Below are positions 53,459-62,946 of a DNA stretch of 64,000 nucleotides, piece by piece. The position numbers and the translations under genes were made by a program. Where the stretch lies: the NCBI RefSeq assembly GCF_001010945.1, contig NZ_LBHB01000002.1, forward strand, positions 558,001 through 622,000. Reading direction: 5' to 3'. Source of the stretch: Aurantiacibacter luteus. Its GTDB lineage: Bacteria; Pseudomonadota; Alphaproteobacteria; Sphingomonadales; Sphingomonadaceae. The notes under the pieces were generated by a model. That model did no database searches. It had not been told where the DNA came from and saw nothing but the letters and a program-made list of their open reading frames with translations. The number at the start of each line of letters is the position of its first letter. Position 1 is the first letter of the stretch.

Positions 53459-54394
53459 ATGAAGATCATGTCCGGCAATTCGAACCTGTCGCTCGCCCGC
53501 GCCATCGCCGGTTACCTGGAAGTGCCGCTGACCGATGCCAGCGTGCGCCGCTTCGCCGACGAGGAAATCTTCATCGAGATCCACGAGAACGTGCGCGGCG
53601 AGGACGTGTTCATCTGCCAGTCGACCAGCTATCCGGCGAACGACAACCTGATGGAATTGCTGATCGGCATCGACGCGCTGCGCCGTGCCAGCGCCGCGCG
53701 CATCACTGCGGTCATCCCCTATTTCGGCTATGCCCGGCAGGACCGCAAACCCGGCCCGCGCACCCCGATCTCGGCCAAACTGGTGGCGAACCTCATCACC
53801 GAGGCGGGCGCCGACCGGGTGCTGGCGGTGGACCTGCACGCGGGGCAGATCCAGGGCTTCTTCGATATCCCGACCGACAACCTCTACGCCGCGCCGACCA
53901 TGGCCGCCGACATCCAGGCGCGTTATGGCGGGCAGGAACTGATGGTGGTTTCCCCCGACGTGGGCGGCGTGGTGCGCGCCCGCGCGCTCGCCAAGCGCCT
54001 CGACAATGCCCCGCTCGCCATTGTCGACAAGCGGCGCGACCGGCCGGGCGAATCGGAGGTGATGAACATCATCGGCGACGTGAAGGGGCGACACTGCATC
54101 CTGATCGACGACATCGTCGATTCGGGCGGCACGCTGTGCAACGCGGCGCAGGCGCTGCTCGATGCGGGCGCGAAAAGCGTGGCCGCCTACATCACCCACG
54201 GCGTGCTGTCGGGCGGCGCGGTGGCGCGGGTCGATGCCTCGGCGCTGACCGAGCTCGTCATCACCGACACCATCGCCGCCACCGATGCCATGCGCGATTC
54301 CAGCCGCATCCGCGTCCTCACCATCGCCCCGCTGCTGGGGGAGGCGATTCGCCGCATCGCCGACGAATCGAGCGTCTCCAGCCTGTTCGACTAG
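53459..54394 (+). CDS. prs: ribose-phosphate pyrophosphokinase
   Basis: 311 aa from the ATG at 53459. It makes PRPP from ribose-5-phosphate and ATP. Conserved segments: [30 protein letters not shown] (ATP loop), [12 protein letters not shown] (Mg2+ and ATP site), [23 protein letters not shown] and [16 protein letters not shown] (PRPP loop). Length is normal. Confidence 0.96.
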   Translation: MKIMSGNSNLSLARAIAGYLEVPLTDASVRRFADEEIFIEIHENVRGEDVFICQSTSYPANDNLMELLIGIDALRRASAARITAVIPYFGYARQDRKPGPRTPISAKLVANLITEAGADRVLAVDLHAGQIQGFFDIPTDNLYAAPTMAADIQARYGGQELMVVSPDVGGVVRARALAKRLDNAPLAIVDKRRDRPGESEVMNIIGDVKGRHCILIDDIVDSGGTLCNAAQALLDAGAKSVAAYITHGVLSGGAVARVDASALTELVITDTIAATDAMRDSSRIRVLTIAPLLGEAIRRIADESSVSSLFD

Positions 54395-54403
54395 CGCCTG
54401 CGC

Positions 54404-55333
54404 TCAGCGCCAGGGGGCCTGGGCGGTGCTGTCCAGCCTCCCGAGCGCTTCCAGTCGGCGCGCCTGCCGCGCTTCCAGCGCCAGCGCCATGATCGGGTCC
54501 GAACGGCGGGCGAACTCGCTGGGCGTCATGCCGAACAGGTCGCGAAAGTCGCGGTTCAGGTGGCTCTGGTCGTAGAAGCGCAGGGCGTGTTCCTCGGCCT
54601 CGGCGCGGTCGGCGAAACCGATGATCTGGCTCGCCATGTCGAGCGCGCGGGCGCGGCGCAGCACGCTCTTGGGCGACATTCCGAAATCGCGCACGACCAC
54701 GCGTTGCAGGGTTCGGAGCGAAACGCCGAAATGCCGGGCAAGGCCCGCGAGCGCGACCGAGGGATCGCGAAAGGCCGCTTCGTCGAAGGCGATGGCGAGC
54801 GGTGCCGGAGCCTTTGCCCCCGAGGCTTGCAGGAGCGCGCGGAACCGGCCCTCCACCGCCGCGAGCAGCACCTCGGGTTCGGCGGCATCGTCGGCGGGGG
54901 CGAACAGGCTCTCCCAGTCCGCCGCGCCGGAAACGCGGCCGATGTCGTCTATCCGGTCCAGCCAGTCCGCGAGGTTGGGCCCGCCGAGCGCCGCCACGGC
55001 ACCGGGTCGCAGGGCAATGCCGTAGGTGCCGATCGGCCCCGCGACCGTCAGCGGCATCCGGCGCGTCTGCGGTCCGAAGAACAGCGCCCCGCGCGAACGT
55101 ATGACGGGGCCGCGGGCGGTTTCGGCCCGCCAGTCGCCCGCAATCAGCGCGCGCAGGAAGACCGTGTCGTTGAAGATGCCGGTGCCCAGAACCTGTCCGG
55201 CGGGCTGGTGCGCCAGCGTGACGAACAGGCGGGCAATCCAAGGCGAGAGGTCGGCGGCCGGCGCGCGGTTGTACGACAGGGGACGTCCATCCCTGCTGCG
55301 CCCGCTGATGCCGATAACCCCTGTCTGCGTCAT
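54404..55333 (-). CDS. AraC-family transcriptional regulator (copy A)
   Basis: 309 aa. The N-terminal sensor region has FFGPQTRRMPLTVAGP. The C-terminal double HTH (about 180-290) has the AraC signature FYDQSHLNRDFRDLFGMTPSEF. It is a paralogue of the gene immediately upstream, which has the same motifs. Ligand and targets unknown. Confidence 0.88.
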   Translation of the reverse strand: MTQTGVIGISGRSRDGRPLSYNRAPAADLSPWIARLFVTLAHQPAGQVLGTGIFNDTVFLRALIAGDWRAETARGPVIRSRGALFFGPQTRRMPLTVAGPIGTYGIALRPGAVAALGGPNLADWLDRIDDIGRVSGAADWESLFAPADDAAEPEVLLAAVEGRFRALLQASGAKAPAPLAIAFDEAAFRDPSVALAGLARHFGVSLRTLQRVVVRDFGMSPKSVLRRARALDMASQIIGFADRAEAEEHALRFYDQSHLNRDFRDLFGMTPSEFARRSDPIMALALEARQARRLEALGRLDSTAQAPWR

Positions 55334-55354
55334 CCGCCCCCTAGTCCGGGCACA

Positions 55355-56353
55355 TCAGGCCCGGTTTTCAGCACCGTCCTGATGCGTATGCGCCTGGGTA
55401 GCGGGTTCGCTCGCCGGATCGCGCCAGGGGCCGAGCTCACCAGGTGCGAGCGCGCGCAGCACCTCGAGCCGCCGCCGCTGGCGCACCTCGAGGCTGAGGG
55501 CGAGGACGGGGTGCGGGCGCTTCTGCAATTCGCCCGGAGAAATGCCGAAGATGGCGCGCATTTCCTTGATGCGGTGCGACTGGTCGAAATAGCGGTCCTC
55601 TATCTCCGGTTCGTCCTCGGGCCGGGCGACGCCGAGCAGGGCGGCGCCGAAATCCTGCGCCCGCGCGCGGCGAAGTGCGTGCTTGGGATTGACCCCGAAG
55701 GCCTTCTTGATCACCCGCTCCACCGTGCGCTTGGAAACGTCCTGCCGGTCGGCGAACTCTTCCACCGTCATCTCGGGATTGGTAAGGCAGGCGGTCTGGA
55801 AATCGGCGACCAGTTGGGCGGGCTCGACCGCGCCTTTCACCAGCGGGCGCAGGAAGCATTCCTCGATGGCTTCCGCCCACTTGTCGTAGGTGGCATCGCG
55901 CGGCACGAGCGAGGCGACCGGCTCGCTGCGGCCGAGCAGATCGTCGAGATCGTAAACCCTGTCCAGCGAGTCGGCAGGATCGGGGAATCCGAGCAGCTGC
56001 GCCGCTCCGGCCTGGAACAGGATCGAAATGACGATCCACCTGCCTGCGATGGAAAGCGGCATGCAGCGGGTGTGCGGGCCGAAGTAGAAGGCCCTGCCGT
56101 CCGGACCCGGGTCGAGCACCTTGACCCCGTCGGCATCTTTCGCGGTCCAGGCATCGTGAAACAGGATCGTGATGCTGGGATGTTCTATTATACGCCCGCA
56201 ATCGATTCGAACGCCGGCTGCGATCTCCGCTTCGGCCACCGTTATCCAGTAGACCCAGGGCTGCAAATCCGGCGCCGCAGCGCGCGAAATTGCCAACGGC
56301 GCCCCCCGATGCGTCGCCCCGGTATGCGATTTGATAGGCGGCCCGCTTTGCAT
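55355..56353 (-). CDS. AraC-family transcriptional regulator (copy B)
   Basis: 332 aa if begun at the ATG at 56353; an ATG at 56404 is also in frame but leaves just 14 bases before the divergent hisN-like gene and adds unconserved-looking residues. Neither has a strong ribosome site. Sensor motif FYFGPHTRCMPLSIAG and AraC signature YFDQSHRIKEMRAIFGISPGEL match copy A. It is transcribed ahead of copy A with a 21-base gap, so the two probably form an operon. Confidence 0.82.
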   Translation of the reverse strand: MQSGPPIKSHTGATHRGAPLAISRAAAPDLQPWVYWITVAEAEIAAGVRIDCGRIIEHPSITILFHDAWTAKDADGVKVLDPGPDGRAFYFGPHTRCMPLSIAGRWIVISILFQAGAAQLLGFPDPADSLDRVYDLDDLLGRSEPVASLVPRDATYDKWAEAIEECFLRPLVKGAVEPAQLVADFQTACLTNPEMTVEEFADRQDVSKRTVERVIKKAFGVNPKHALRRARAQDFGAALLGVARPEDEPEIEDRYFDQSHRIKEMRAIFGISPGELQKRPHPVLALSLEVRQRRRLEVLRALAPGELGPWRDPASEPATQAHTHQDGAENRA

Positions 56354-56418
56354 TGCGCGTGTTGTTGCGTTTGTTACGTGTGAAATGCAACTTTTGTGCA
56401 CCATAACGGACCAGTTTC

Positions 56419-57204
56419 ATGATTTCCAGAAATGACATTGCCCTTGCCCAGCGCCTTGCCGATGCCGCCGGGGCGGAAATTCGCCCGCTTTTCCGCAGCG
56501 GACTGGACGGTGAGGCGAAGCAGGACGCCTCGCCCGTGACCAAGGCCGACCGCGCGGCGGAGGCGATCATGCGACGCCTGCTGGAGGCGGAGGCTTCCGC
56601 CGACGGCATCCATGGGGAGGAATTCGGGGTGAAGGAGGGCGTGTCGGGCCGCCAGTGGGTGCTCGACCCGATCGACGGCACCACCGCATTCCTTGCCGGG
56701 CGGCCGATCTTCGGCACGCTGATAGCGCTGCTGGTGGATGGCTTCCCGGTGCTGGGCGTGATCGACCAGCCGATCAGCGGGGAGCGCTGGCTGGGTGTGT
56801 CGGGGCGGCAAACGCTGTTCAACGGCGAGCCCGTCTCCTGCCGCCCGTGCCCCGACCTTGCCGCCGCCACCATCGCCACTACCGGCCCGCATTATTTCTC
56901 GGTGCCACAGGGGGATGCCTTCATGGCGCTCGCCGGGCAGACCGATCACAAGCGCATGGTGATGGGGGGCGACTGCTACAACTACGGTTGCCTCGCCAGC
57001 GGCAACCTTGATGTGGTGGCCGAGGCGGGCCTGAAGCTGCACGACTACGCCGCGCTCGTCCCCGTGGTGGAGGGTGCGGGCGGAGTGATGAGCGACTGGC
57101 GGGGCGAACCGCTCCACGCCGGCAGCGACGGAACGGTGCTGGCGCTGGGCGACCCGGCGCGGCTGGAGGACGTGGTGGAGATCCTTTCGGGCGCCGCCGG
57201 TTAG
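56419..57204 (+). CDS. hisN: inositol monophosphatase-family protein, probable histidinol-phosphatase
   Basis: 261 aa. Metal-binding motifs of the IMPase fold: HGEEFG, WVLDPIDGTTAF and a C-terminal LHDYAALVPVVEGAGG. Alphaproteobacterial HisN proteins, which dephosphorylate histidinol phosphate in histidine synthesis, have this length and FLAGRPIFGTLIAL context; other IMPase-family substrates cannot be excluded. The TAG stop overlaps the TAA stop of the convergent rhodopsin gene (TTAG). Confidence 0.85.
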   Translation: MISRNDIALAQRLADAAGAEIRPLFRSGLDGEAKQDASPVTKADRAAEAIMRRLLEAEASADGIHGEEFGVKEGVSGRQWVLDPIDGTTAFLAGRPIFGTLIALLVDGFPVLGVIDQPISGERWLGVSGRQTLFNGEPVSCRPCPDLAAATIATTGPHYFSVPQGDAFMALAGQTDHKRMVMGGDCYNYGCLASGNLDVVAEAGLKLHDYAALVPVVEGAGGVMSDWRGEPLHAGSDGTVLALGDPARLEDVVEILSGAAG

Positions 57205-57911
57205 GCCCCGGCGACGACCGAGCCCTCCTCGTCGGCGGGCACCGTCTTGAAGCGCGCGGTGGCGACGAAGCCGTAGACGACCTTGGCCGTCACATCGAGC
57301 ACGAGCACGGCCCAGTTCTCCAGCCCGATGGCGATGACGCCCAGCCCTTCCGGCCCTAGCGCGAAGACCAGCGGATAGACCAGCCAGACGGCGGTGAGGA
57401 ACACGAGGTTGCCGCGATAGACCTGCTCCAGCCGGCCGCCCAGCCTGTCACCGATGGCGCGCACCGGGCCCCAGAGCATGAACAATACGCCGGCAAAGGC
57501 CGCGCAGGACCAGCCGAACCAAACCCATTTCGCAGTCTCGTCCGCCGAGAGCGCGGCGGCGAGACCGGTGGCGATCATGATGACGTCGAGCACAATGGCG
57601 GGCAGAATGTAGGTCGAATGACGCGGATGCTCGTGCAGGCCCGTCAGGATGAGGCCCGCGAGCAGGATCGGCGTGGTCGTGGCCCAATCGGCATAGCGCG
57701 CGAGATAGACCGGCGCCCCGTCCGGCCCGTCGATGGTGCCGGTACCCAGCCACATGGCGAGATAGGCGGTGGCGGCGATGAAGGGGACGACGGAGTGGAA
57801 CTGTGCGTGGTGGCGGAATTCCTGCCGCTTGTCGCCGTGCAGGTAGATCGCGAGCGATGCCAGGGCCATGACGACGAAGCCGACGAGGAAGGGAAGCTGC
57901 TCTGCACTCAT
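57201..57911 (-). CDS. DTG-motif microbial rhodopsin, predicted outward proton pump
   Basis: 236 aa from the ATG at 57911; seven helices. The retinal Schiff-base lysine is K210 in LDVTAK with counter-ion D206. Helix C reads RYADWATTTPILLAG, so the motif positions are D75, T79 and G86 (bacteriorhodopsin D85, T89, D96). The cytoplasmic donor is therefore glycine, and helix B has H39 at the position of bacteriorhodopsin T46. Proton-release glutamates E188 and E198 align with E194 and E204. F132 sits where xanthorhodopsin has the antenna glycine, so a carotenoid antenna is unlikely. No retinal or carotenoid genes are in the window. Confidence 0.92.
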   Translation of the reverse strand: MSAEQLPFLVGFVVMALASLAIYLHGDKRQEFRHHAQFHSVVPFIAATAYLAMWLGTGTIDGPDGAPVYLARYADWATTTPILLAGLILTGLHEHPRHSTYILPAIVLDVIMIATGLAAALSADETAKWVWFGWSCAAFAGVLFMLWGPVRAIGDRLGGRLEQVYRGNLVFLTAVWLVYPLVFALGPEGLGVIAIGLENWAVLVLDVTAKVVYGFVATARFKTVPADEEGSVVAGA

Positions 57912-58116
57912 GAGCGATCTCGATATGGTTGCGCTCCGCAACGCACCTGCGAGCAGCGCGGTTCCGGCGGCGGGACAGCGCGCTTGCATTTTTTCCGCGA
58001 GCCGCTATTGGCGCGCCCTTCATCGACACGCATCACCTAGCCGGCCTGGCCACAAGGGCTGCCAGGGCTGGCCGTAGCGTGTCTCTGACCCCAACTTCTC
58101 TGGTAAGGAGACGAAA

Positions 58117-58320
58117 ATGCCCAAGTTGAAGACCAAGAGCGGCGTGAAGAAGCGCTTCAAGCTCACCGCCACGGGCAAGGTCAAGCATGGTGTCGCCGGC
58201 AAGCGCCACCGCCTGATCAGCCACAACGCGAAGTACATCCGCCAGCAGCGCGGCACCAAGACCCTTGCCAAGGCCGACTGGGCCGCGGTCAAGGCTTGGG
58301 CGCCCTACGGGCTCGACTGA
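58117..58320 (+). CDS. rpmI: 50S ribosomal protein L35
   Basis: 67 aa, [20 protein letters not shown] being the standard N terminus. TAAGGAG precedes the ATG. It is followed after 14 bases by rplT, the usual pair; infC, often upstream, is not seen here and the 205-base leader before rpmI is non-coding. Confidence 0.97.
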   Translation: MPKLKTKSGVKKRFKLTATGKVKHGVAGKRHRLISHNAKYIRQQRGTKTLAKADWAAVKAWAPYGLD

Positions 58321-58334
58321 GGAGGTACTGAACC

Positions 58335-58694
58335 ATGTCACGCATCAAACGCGGCGTCACCACGCGCGCCAAGCACAAGCGGATCCTCGAACAGGCCAAG
58401 GGCTATCGTGGCCGCCGCAAGAACACCATCCGCGTCGCCCGTCAGGCCGTCGAGAAGGCCGGCCAGTACGCCTATCGCGACCGCAAGGTGAAGAAGCGCA
58501 ACTTCCGCGCCCTGTGGATCCAGCGCATCAACGCCGCCGTCCGGGCCGAGGGCCTGACCTACTCGCAGTTCATGCACGGCGTGAAGCTGGCCGGCATCGA
58601 ACTCGACCGCAAGGTGATGGCCGACCTCGCCATGAACGAGGCGGGTGCCTTTACCAGCATCATCAAGCAGGCCAAGGATGCGCTTCCCGCCTGA
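58335..58694 (+). CDS. rplT: 50S ribosomal protein L20
   Basis: 119 aa, with [24 protein letters not shown] typical of the family's 23S rRNA-binding N terminus. GGAGG lies upstream. A strong terminator stands between rplT and pheS. Confidence 0.97.
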   Translation: MSRIKRGVTTRAKHKRILEQAKGYRGRRKNTIRVARQAVEKAGQYAYRDRKVKKRNFRALWIQRINAAVRAEGLTYSQFMHGVKLAGIELDRKVMADLAMNEAGAFTSIIKQAKDALPA

Positions 58695-58718
58695 TTGTGA
58701 TGCCTTTTGAAATACAGG

Positions 58719-58746
58719 AAGCGCCATCCGAAAGGGTGGCGCTTTT
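58719..58746 (+). terminator. intrinsic terminator after rplT
   Basis: AAGCGCCATCC and GGGTGGCGCTT form a stem of about ten pairs (one G-T pair) around a short GAAA-type loop, followed immediately by a T run. It stands 25 bases after the rplT stop and would separate ribosomal protein from pheST transcription, or attenuate readthrough. Confidence 0.88.
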
Positions 58747-58775
58747 TGTTTGTCCTCACTAAGCGAGCCCGCATC

Positions 58776-59879
58776 ATGAGCACCCAGCACGAACAGCAGG
58801 CAGAGGCGACCCTGACGCGCCTTGAGACAGTCCAGAGCGCAACCGAGGTCGAGGCCATTCGCGTGGAGGCGCTGGGCAAGGCGGGCTGGATCAGCGCGCT
58901 GATGAAGACGCTGGGCGGCATGTCGCCGGACGAGCGGCAGGTCCAGGCGCCGCGCATCCAGGCCCTGCGCGCCCGCGTAGCCGATGCCATCGAGGCGAAG
59001 AAGGCCGCGCTCGAGGCCGCCGAGCTCGAGGCGCGGCTGGCGAGCGAAACGCTCGACCTGACGCTGCCCGCCCCAACCACCCCGAAGGGCAGTGTCCACC
59101 CGGTCAGCCAGGTGATGGACGAGCTGGCGGAGATCTTCGCCGACCTCGGCTTCGCCGTCGCCACCGGGCCGGAGATCGAGGACGACTGGTACAACTTCAC
59201 CGCGCTCAACATGCCAGAGAGTCACCCGGCGCGGGCCATGCACGACACCTTCTATTTCCCCGACACCGCGCCGAAGGGCGGGCGGATGCTGCTGCGCACG
59301 CACACCTCGCCGGTGCAGATCCGCTCGATGGTCGAGCAGGGCGCGCCCATCCGCATCATCGCGCCGGGCCGCGTCTATCGCAGCGACAGCGACGCCACGC
59401 ACACGCCGATGTTCCACCAGATCGAGGGACTGGTCATCGACCGCGACATCCACTTGGGTCACCTCAAGTGGACGCTCGAGACCTTTCTCAAGGCGTTCTT
59501 CGAGACCGACGACATCGTCCTGCGCCTTCGTCCCAGCTACTTCCCCTTCACCGAGCCCAGCGTGGAGGTCGATGTCGGCTTCCGCTGGGATAACGGCAAG
59601 CGGGTGCTGGGCGGCAGCGGCGATGCCGAGGGGCACGGCTGGATGGAGCTGCTCGGCAGCGGCATGGTGAACCGCCGGGTCATCGAATACGCCGGGCTTG
59701 ATCCCGACGAGTGGCAGGGCTTCGCCTTCGGTGTCGGCGTGGACCGGCTCGCCATGCTGAAGTACGGCATGGACGACCTGCGCGCCTTCTTCGACGGCGA
59801 CGGTCGCTGGCTGGCGCACTACGGTTTCAGCGGGCTCGACCAGCCCACGCTTTCCGCCGGGATAGGAGCGGGCGCATGA
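58776..59879 (+). CDS. pheS: phenylalanyl-tRNA synthetase alpha subunit
   Basis: 367 aa from the ATG at 58776. Class II aminoacyl-tRNA synthetase: the N-terminal coiled-coil is followed by motif 2 ([10 protein letters not shown] region) and motif 3 ([17 protein letters not shown]). The [12 protein letters not shown] segment is typical of PheS. Four-base overlap (ATGA) with pheT. Confidence 0.97.
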   Translation: MSTQHEQQAEATLTRLETVQSATEVEAIRVEALGKAGWISALMKTLGGMSPDERQVQAPRIQALRARVADAIEAKKAALEAAELEARLASETLDLTLPAPTTPKGSVHPVSQVMDELAEIFADLGFAVATGPEIEDDWYNFTALNMPESHPARAMHDTFYFPDTAPKGGRMLLRTHTSPVQIRSMVEQGAPIRIIAPGRVYRSDSDATHTPMFHQIEGLVIDRDIHLGHLKWTLETFLKAFFETDDIVLRLRPSYFPFTEPSVEVDVGFRWDNGKRVLGGSGDAEGHGWMELLGSGMVNRRVIEYAGLDPDEWQGFAFGVGVDRLAMLKYGMDDLRAFFDGDGRWLAHYGFSGLDQPTLSAGIGAGA

Positions 59880-62242
59880 AGTTCTCGCTCGAATGGCTGA
59901 AGGACTATCTCGACACCGATGCCTCGGTCGCCGAAATCTCGGCCGCGCTCAACGCCATCGGCATCGAGGTCGAGGGGATCGAGGACCCGGCCGACAAGCT
60001 CGCCGGTTTCCGCGTCGCCGAAGTGCTGACCGCCGCGCCGCATCCCGATGCCGACAAGCTGCAGGTGCTGACCGTCTCGACCGGTGAGGGCGATCCGCTC
60101 ACCGTCGTCTGCGGCGCGCCCAATGCGCGCGCGGGGATCAAGGGCGTCCTCGGCCTGCCCGGCGCGGTCGTCCCGGCGAACGGGATGCAGCTGCGCAAGA
60201 GCGCCATCCGCGGCGTCGAATCGAACGGCATGATGTGCTCGGTACGCGAGCTGGAGCTCGGCGACGCGCACGAAGGCATCATCGAGCTGCCCGCCGATGC
60301 GCCGGTGGGCGCGGACTTCGCGGCCTACAACGGCGCGAGCCCGGTGTTCGACGTGGCGATCACCCCCAATCGGCCCGACTGCATGGGCGTGATGGGCATT
60401 GCGCGCGATCTCGCCGCGGCTGGCCTCGGCACGTTCAAGCCTGCCGAGGTGCCGCAGATCGCGGGCGAGGAGGCCTGCGCAGTCGAGGTCCGCACCGATG
60501 ACGCCGAGGGCTGCCCGGCCTTTTACGCGCGCACGGTGCGCGGCGTGAGCAACGGCGCGAGCCCCGAATGGATGCAGCGCCGCCTGCTCGCCGCGGGCCA
60601 GCGCCCGATCTCGGCGCTGGTCGATGCGACCAATTACCTGATGCTCGCCTGTGGCCGCCCTGCGCACGTCTACGACATGGCGAAGCTGACCGGCCCAGTG
60701 GTCGCGCGGCGTGCGCGCGATGGCGAGCAGGTCGAGGCGCTGAACGAGAAGACCTACACCCTCGACGAGAGCATGACGGTCATCGCCGACCAGGCGGGCG
60801 TGCACGACATCGGCGGCATCATGGGCGGGGAGGACAGCTCCGTGCAGCCGGAGACGACCGACGTGCTGCTGGAAATCGCGTACTTCAATCCCGAGAGCAT
60901 CGGGGTGACGGGCCGCAAGCTGGGCCTCGCCACCGATGCCCGCACGCGGTTCGAGCGCGGGGTTGACCCGGCGTTCCTCGACGACGGGCTGGCGATCCTG
61001 ACCGGCCTCATCCTCGAGGCCTGCGGCGGCACGCCAAGCGAGGTTATGCGCGCAGGCCAACCTCCGGTCGAAGCGAAGGTCATCGCTTTCGATCCCGCGC
61101 TGACCGCAAGGCTGGGCGGCGTCGAGGTGGCGAAGGCCGAGCAGCGCCGCATTCTCGAAAGCCTCGATTTCAAGGTTGACGACGATTGGCAGGTCACCTG
61201 CCCGCCGCGCCGCCACGACATCGAAGGGCCCGCCGACCTCGTCGAGGAGGTGGTCCGCATCCACGGCCTTGACAAGGTGGCGAGCGTCGCCCTGCCGCGC
61301 GCGGAAGGCGTTGCGAAGCCCACCGCCACGCCCGCGCAGAAGCTGGAGCGCCGCCTGCGCCGCGCCGCCGCCGCGCGCGGACTGAACGAGGCGATCACCT
61401 GGAGCTTCATCTCCGAGCGCGAGGCAGACCTTGTCGGCGGCGGGCGCTGGGTGCTCGACAACCCGATCAGCGAGGACCTCAAGGTCATGCGTCCCTCGCT
61501 GCTCCCCGGCCTGCTCTCGGCTGCCCGGCGCAACCTCGACCGCGGCGCGAACTCGCTGCAACTGTTCGAGATCGGGCGGCGCTATCTGGAGGACGGCGAA
61601 CATCCCTCGCTCGCCTTCGTGCTGGTCGGTGCCAAGGGCGCGCGCGACTGGCGCAGCGGCAAGCCGAAGCCTTTCGATGCCTTCGATGCCAAGGCCGTGG
61701 TCATGGACCTGCTCGAAGCCGCGGGTGCGCCGGTGGCGAACCTGATGGTGATGGGGGAAGCTGGCGACGTCTACCACCCCGGCCAGTCGGCGACGCTGCG
61801 GCTCGGCCCGAAGAACGTCATTGCCAGCTTCGGCGCGGTCCATCCCTCGCTGCTCAAGGCCTTCGACATCGACGTGCCCGTCGTGGCGGGCGGCATCCAC
61901 CTGTACGCCATCCCCCAGCGCAAGAGCAGCGGCTTCGCCCGCAGCGCCTATGCGCCGCCCGCGCTGCAGGCGGTATCGCGCGACTTCGCCTTTCTCGTCG
62001 ACGCGGCCCTGCCCGCCGGCGACCTGCTGCGCGCGGTGCGCGGGGCAGACAAGGCCAGCATCGTCGATGCGCGCATATTCGACGTGTTCGCCGGGCAGGG
62101 TGTGCCCGTGGGCAAGAAGTCGGTGGCGGTCGAGGTCACTCTTCAGCCGGGCGAGGCGAGCTTCAAGGATGCTGATCTCAAGGCGATCTCGGACAAGGTC
62201 GTCGCCGCGGCGGCGAAGCTGGGGGCGGAGCTGCGGGGCTGA
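59876..62242 (+). CDS. pheT: phenylalanyl-tRNA synthetase beta subunit
   Basis: 788 aa from the ATG at 59876. Domains in order: N-terminal [11 protein letters not shown], tRNA-binding EMAP-like domain (about 40-150), B3/B4 editing region with [18 protein letters not shown]5 domain, catalytic-like core, and a C-terminal ferredoxin-fold anticodon-binding domain ([10 protein letters not shown] ... [10 protein letters not shown]). It forms the alpha2beta2 enzyme with PheS. Confidence 0.97.
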   Translation: MKFSLEWLKDYLDTDASVAEISAALNAIGIEVEGIEDPADKLAGFRVAEVLTAAPHPDADKLQVLTVSTGEGDPLTVVCGAPNARAGIKGVLGLPGAVVPANGMQLRKSAIRGVESNGMMCSVRELELGDAHEGIIELPADAPVGADFAAYNGASPVFDVAITPNRPDCMGVMGIARDLAAAGLGTFKPAEVPQIAGEEACAVEVRTDDAEGCPAFYARTVRGVSNGASPEWMQRRLLAAGQRPISALVDATNYLMLACGRPAHVYDMAKLTGPVVARRARDGEQVEALNEKTYTLDESMTVIADQAGVHDIGGIMGGEDSSVQPETTDVLLEIAYFNPESIGVTGRKLGLATDARTRFERGVDPAFLDDGLAILTGLILEACGGTPSEVMRAGQPPVEAKVIAFDPALTARLGGVEVAKAEQRRILESLDFKVDDDWQVTCPPRRHDIEGPADLVEEVVRIHGLDKVASVALPRAEGVAKPTATPAQKLERRLRRAAAARGLNEAITWSFISEREADLVGGGRWVLDNPISEDLKVMRPSLLPGLLSAARRNLDRGANSLQLFEIGRRYLEDGEHPSLAFVLVGAKGARDWRSGKPKPFDAFDAKAVVMDLLEAAGAPVANLMVMGEAGDVYHPGQSATLRLGPKNVIASFGAVHPSLLKAFDIDVPVVAGGIHLYAIPQRKSSGFARSAYAPPALQAVSRDFAFLVDAALPAGDLLRAVRGADKASIVDARIFDVFAGQGVPVGKKSVAVEVTLQPGEASFKDADLKAISDKVVAAAAKLGAELRG

Positions 62243-62245
62243 GGG

Positions 62246-62839
62246 CTAGCTGCCCCAGTCGCCGCCGCCTTCGTCCGCCCAGTCGCTTCCGGTATCGAAG
62301 CCGCCTTCGGGCAGGTCCTGCCCCATCCGCGACACGGCCTCGGCCGCCTCGTTCGCCTGCGCCACCTGCTCGCGCACGTCGGCGGGCATGGCTGCGACCG
62401 CCACGGGATTGGTGGCGAACATGAGGTCGAAGGGGCGGCCCTCGATGGCGGCGGCGACGTGTTCCTGCGCGAGGCTTTCGAGCAGGCCGCTGGCGTAGGC
62501 GCCGAGCGCGTTCTGCGCGGCCGCCTTGTTCGCTTCCTCGCTCAGCACCACCTCGGTCGCCACGCGCGACCCGCTGCCTTCGGCCACCACGGTCGAGACG
62601 AACCGCGCCCGCTCCACGCCGTCCGCATCGAGCAGGGCGGTGATGATCGCGCCGTCCTCGCCCTCGAACACATGGCTGCGCTTGATCGCGCTGCCGAGCA
62701 CGGCAGTCGGCAGCACGGCGGATTTCAGCGCGGCTTCCACCTCGGCGGGCGAGCGCTCGTAATAGGTGCCGCTCTCCCCGCAGGCGGCCAGCGCCAGCGC
62801 GACACCCAGAGTGAGCGCGAAAGTTCCGATGCGACCCAT
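62246..62839 (-). CDS. conserved lipoprotein of unknown function
   Basis: 197 aa from the ATG at 62839 with GGGGAG upstream. Lipobox LAAC at about residue 20. The rest is a soluble mostly helical domain with the acidic Gly/Asp/Trp-rich end SDWADEGGGDWGS. No known domain recognised. Convergent with pheT, with three bases between the stops. Confidence 0.75.
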   Translation of the reverse strand: MGRIGTFALTLGVALALAACGESGTYYERSPAEVEAALKSAVLPTAVLGSAIKRSHVFEGEDGAIITALLDADGVERARFVSTVVAEGSGSRVATEVVLSEEANKAAAQNALGAYASGLLESLAQEHVAAAIEGRPFDLMFATNPVAVAAMPADVREQVAQANEAAEAVSRMGQDLPEGGFDTGSDWADEGGGDWGS

Positions 62840-62946
62840 GGTGCTCCCCTTTCCCTGTTCCATCGCCGACCTAGCGCAGGCGGGTATAAGCCCGGTTAAG
62901 CCCCTGCTGGACCGAAGGGCGCATCGCTGGTAGCGGCGCGCGCACC

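Noticed and set aside
57201-57911. Reading the rhodopsin as a proteorhodopsin or sodium/chloride pump
   Set aside because: Helix C gives D-T-G, not DTE/DTD, NDQ, NTQ or TSA, and the proteorhodopsin helix-B histidine near the acceptor is absent.
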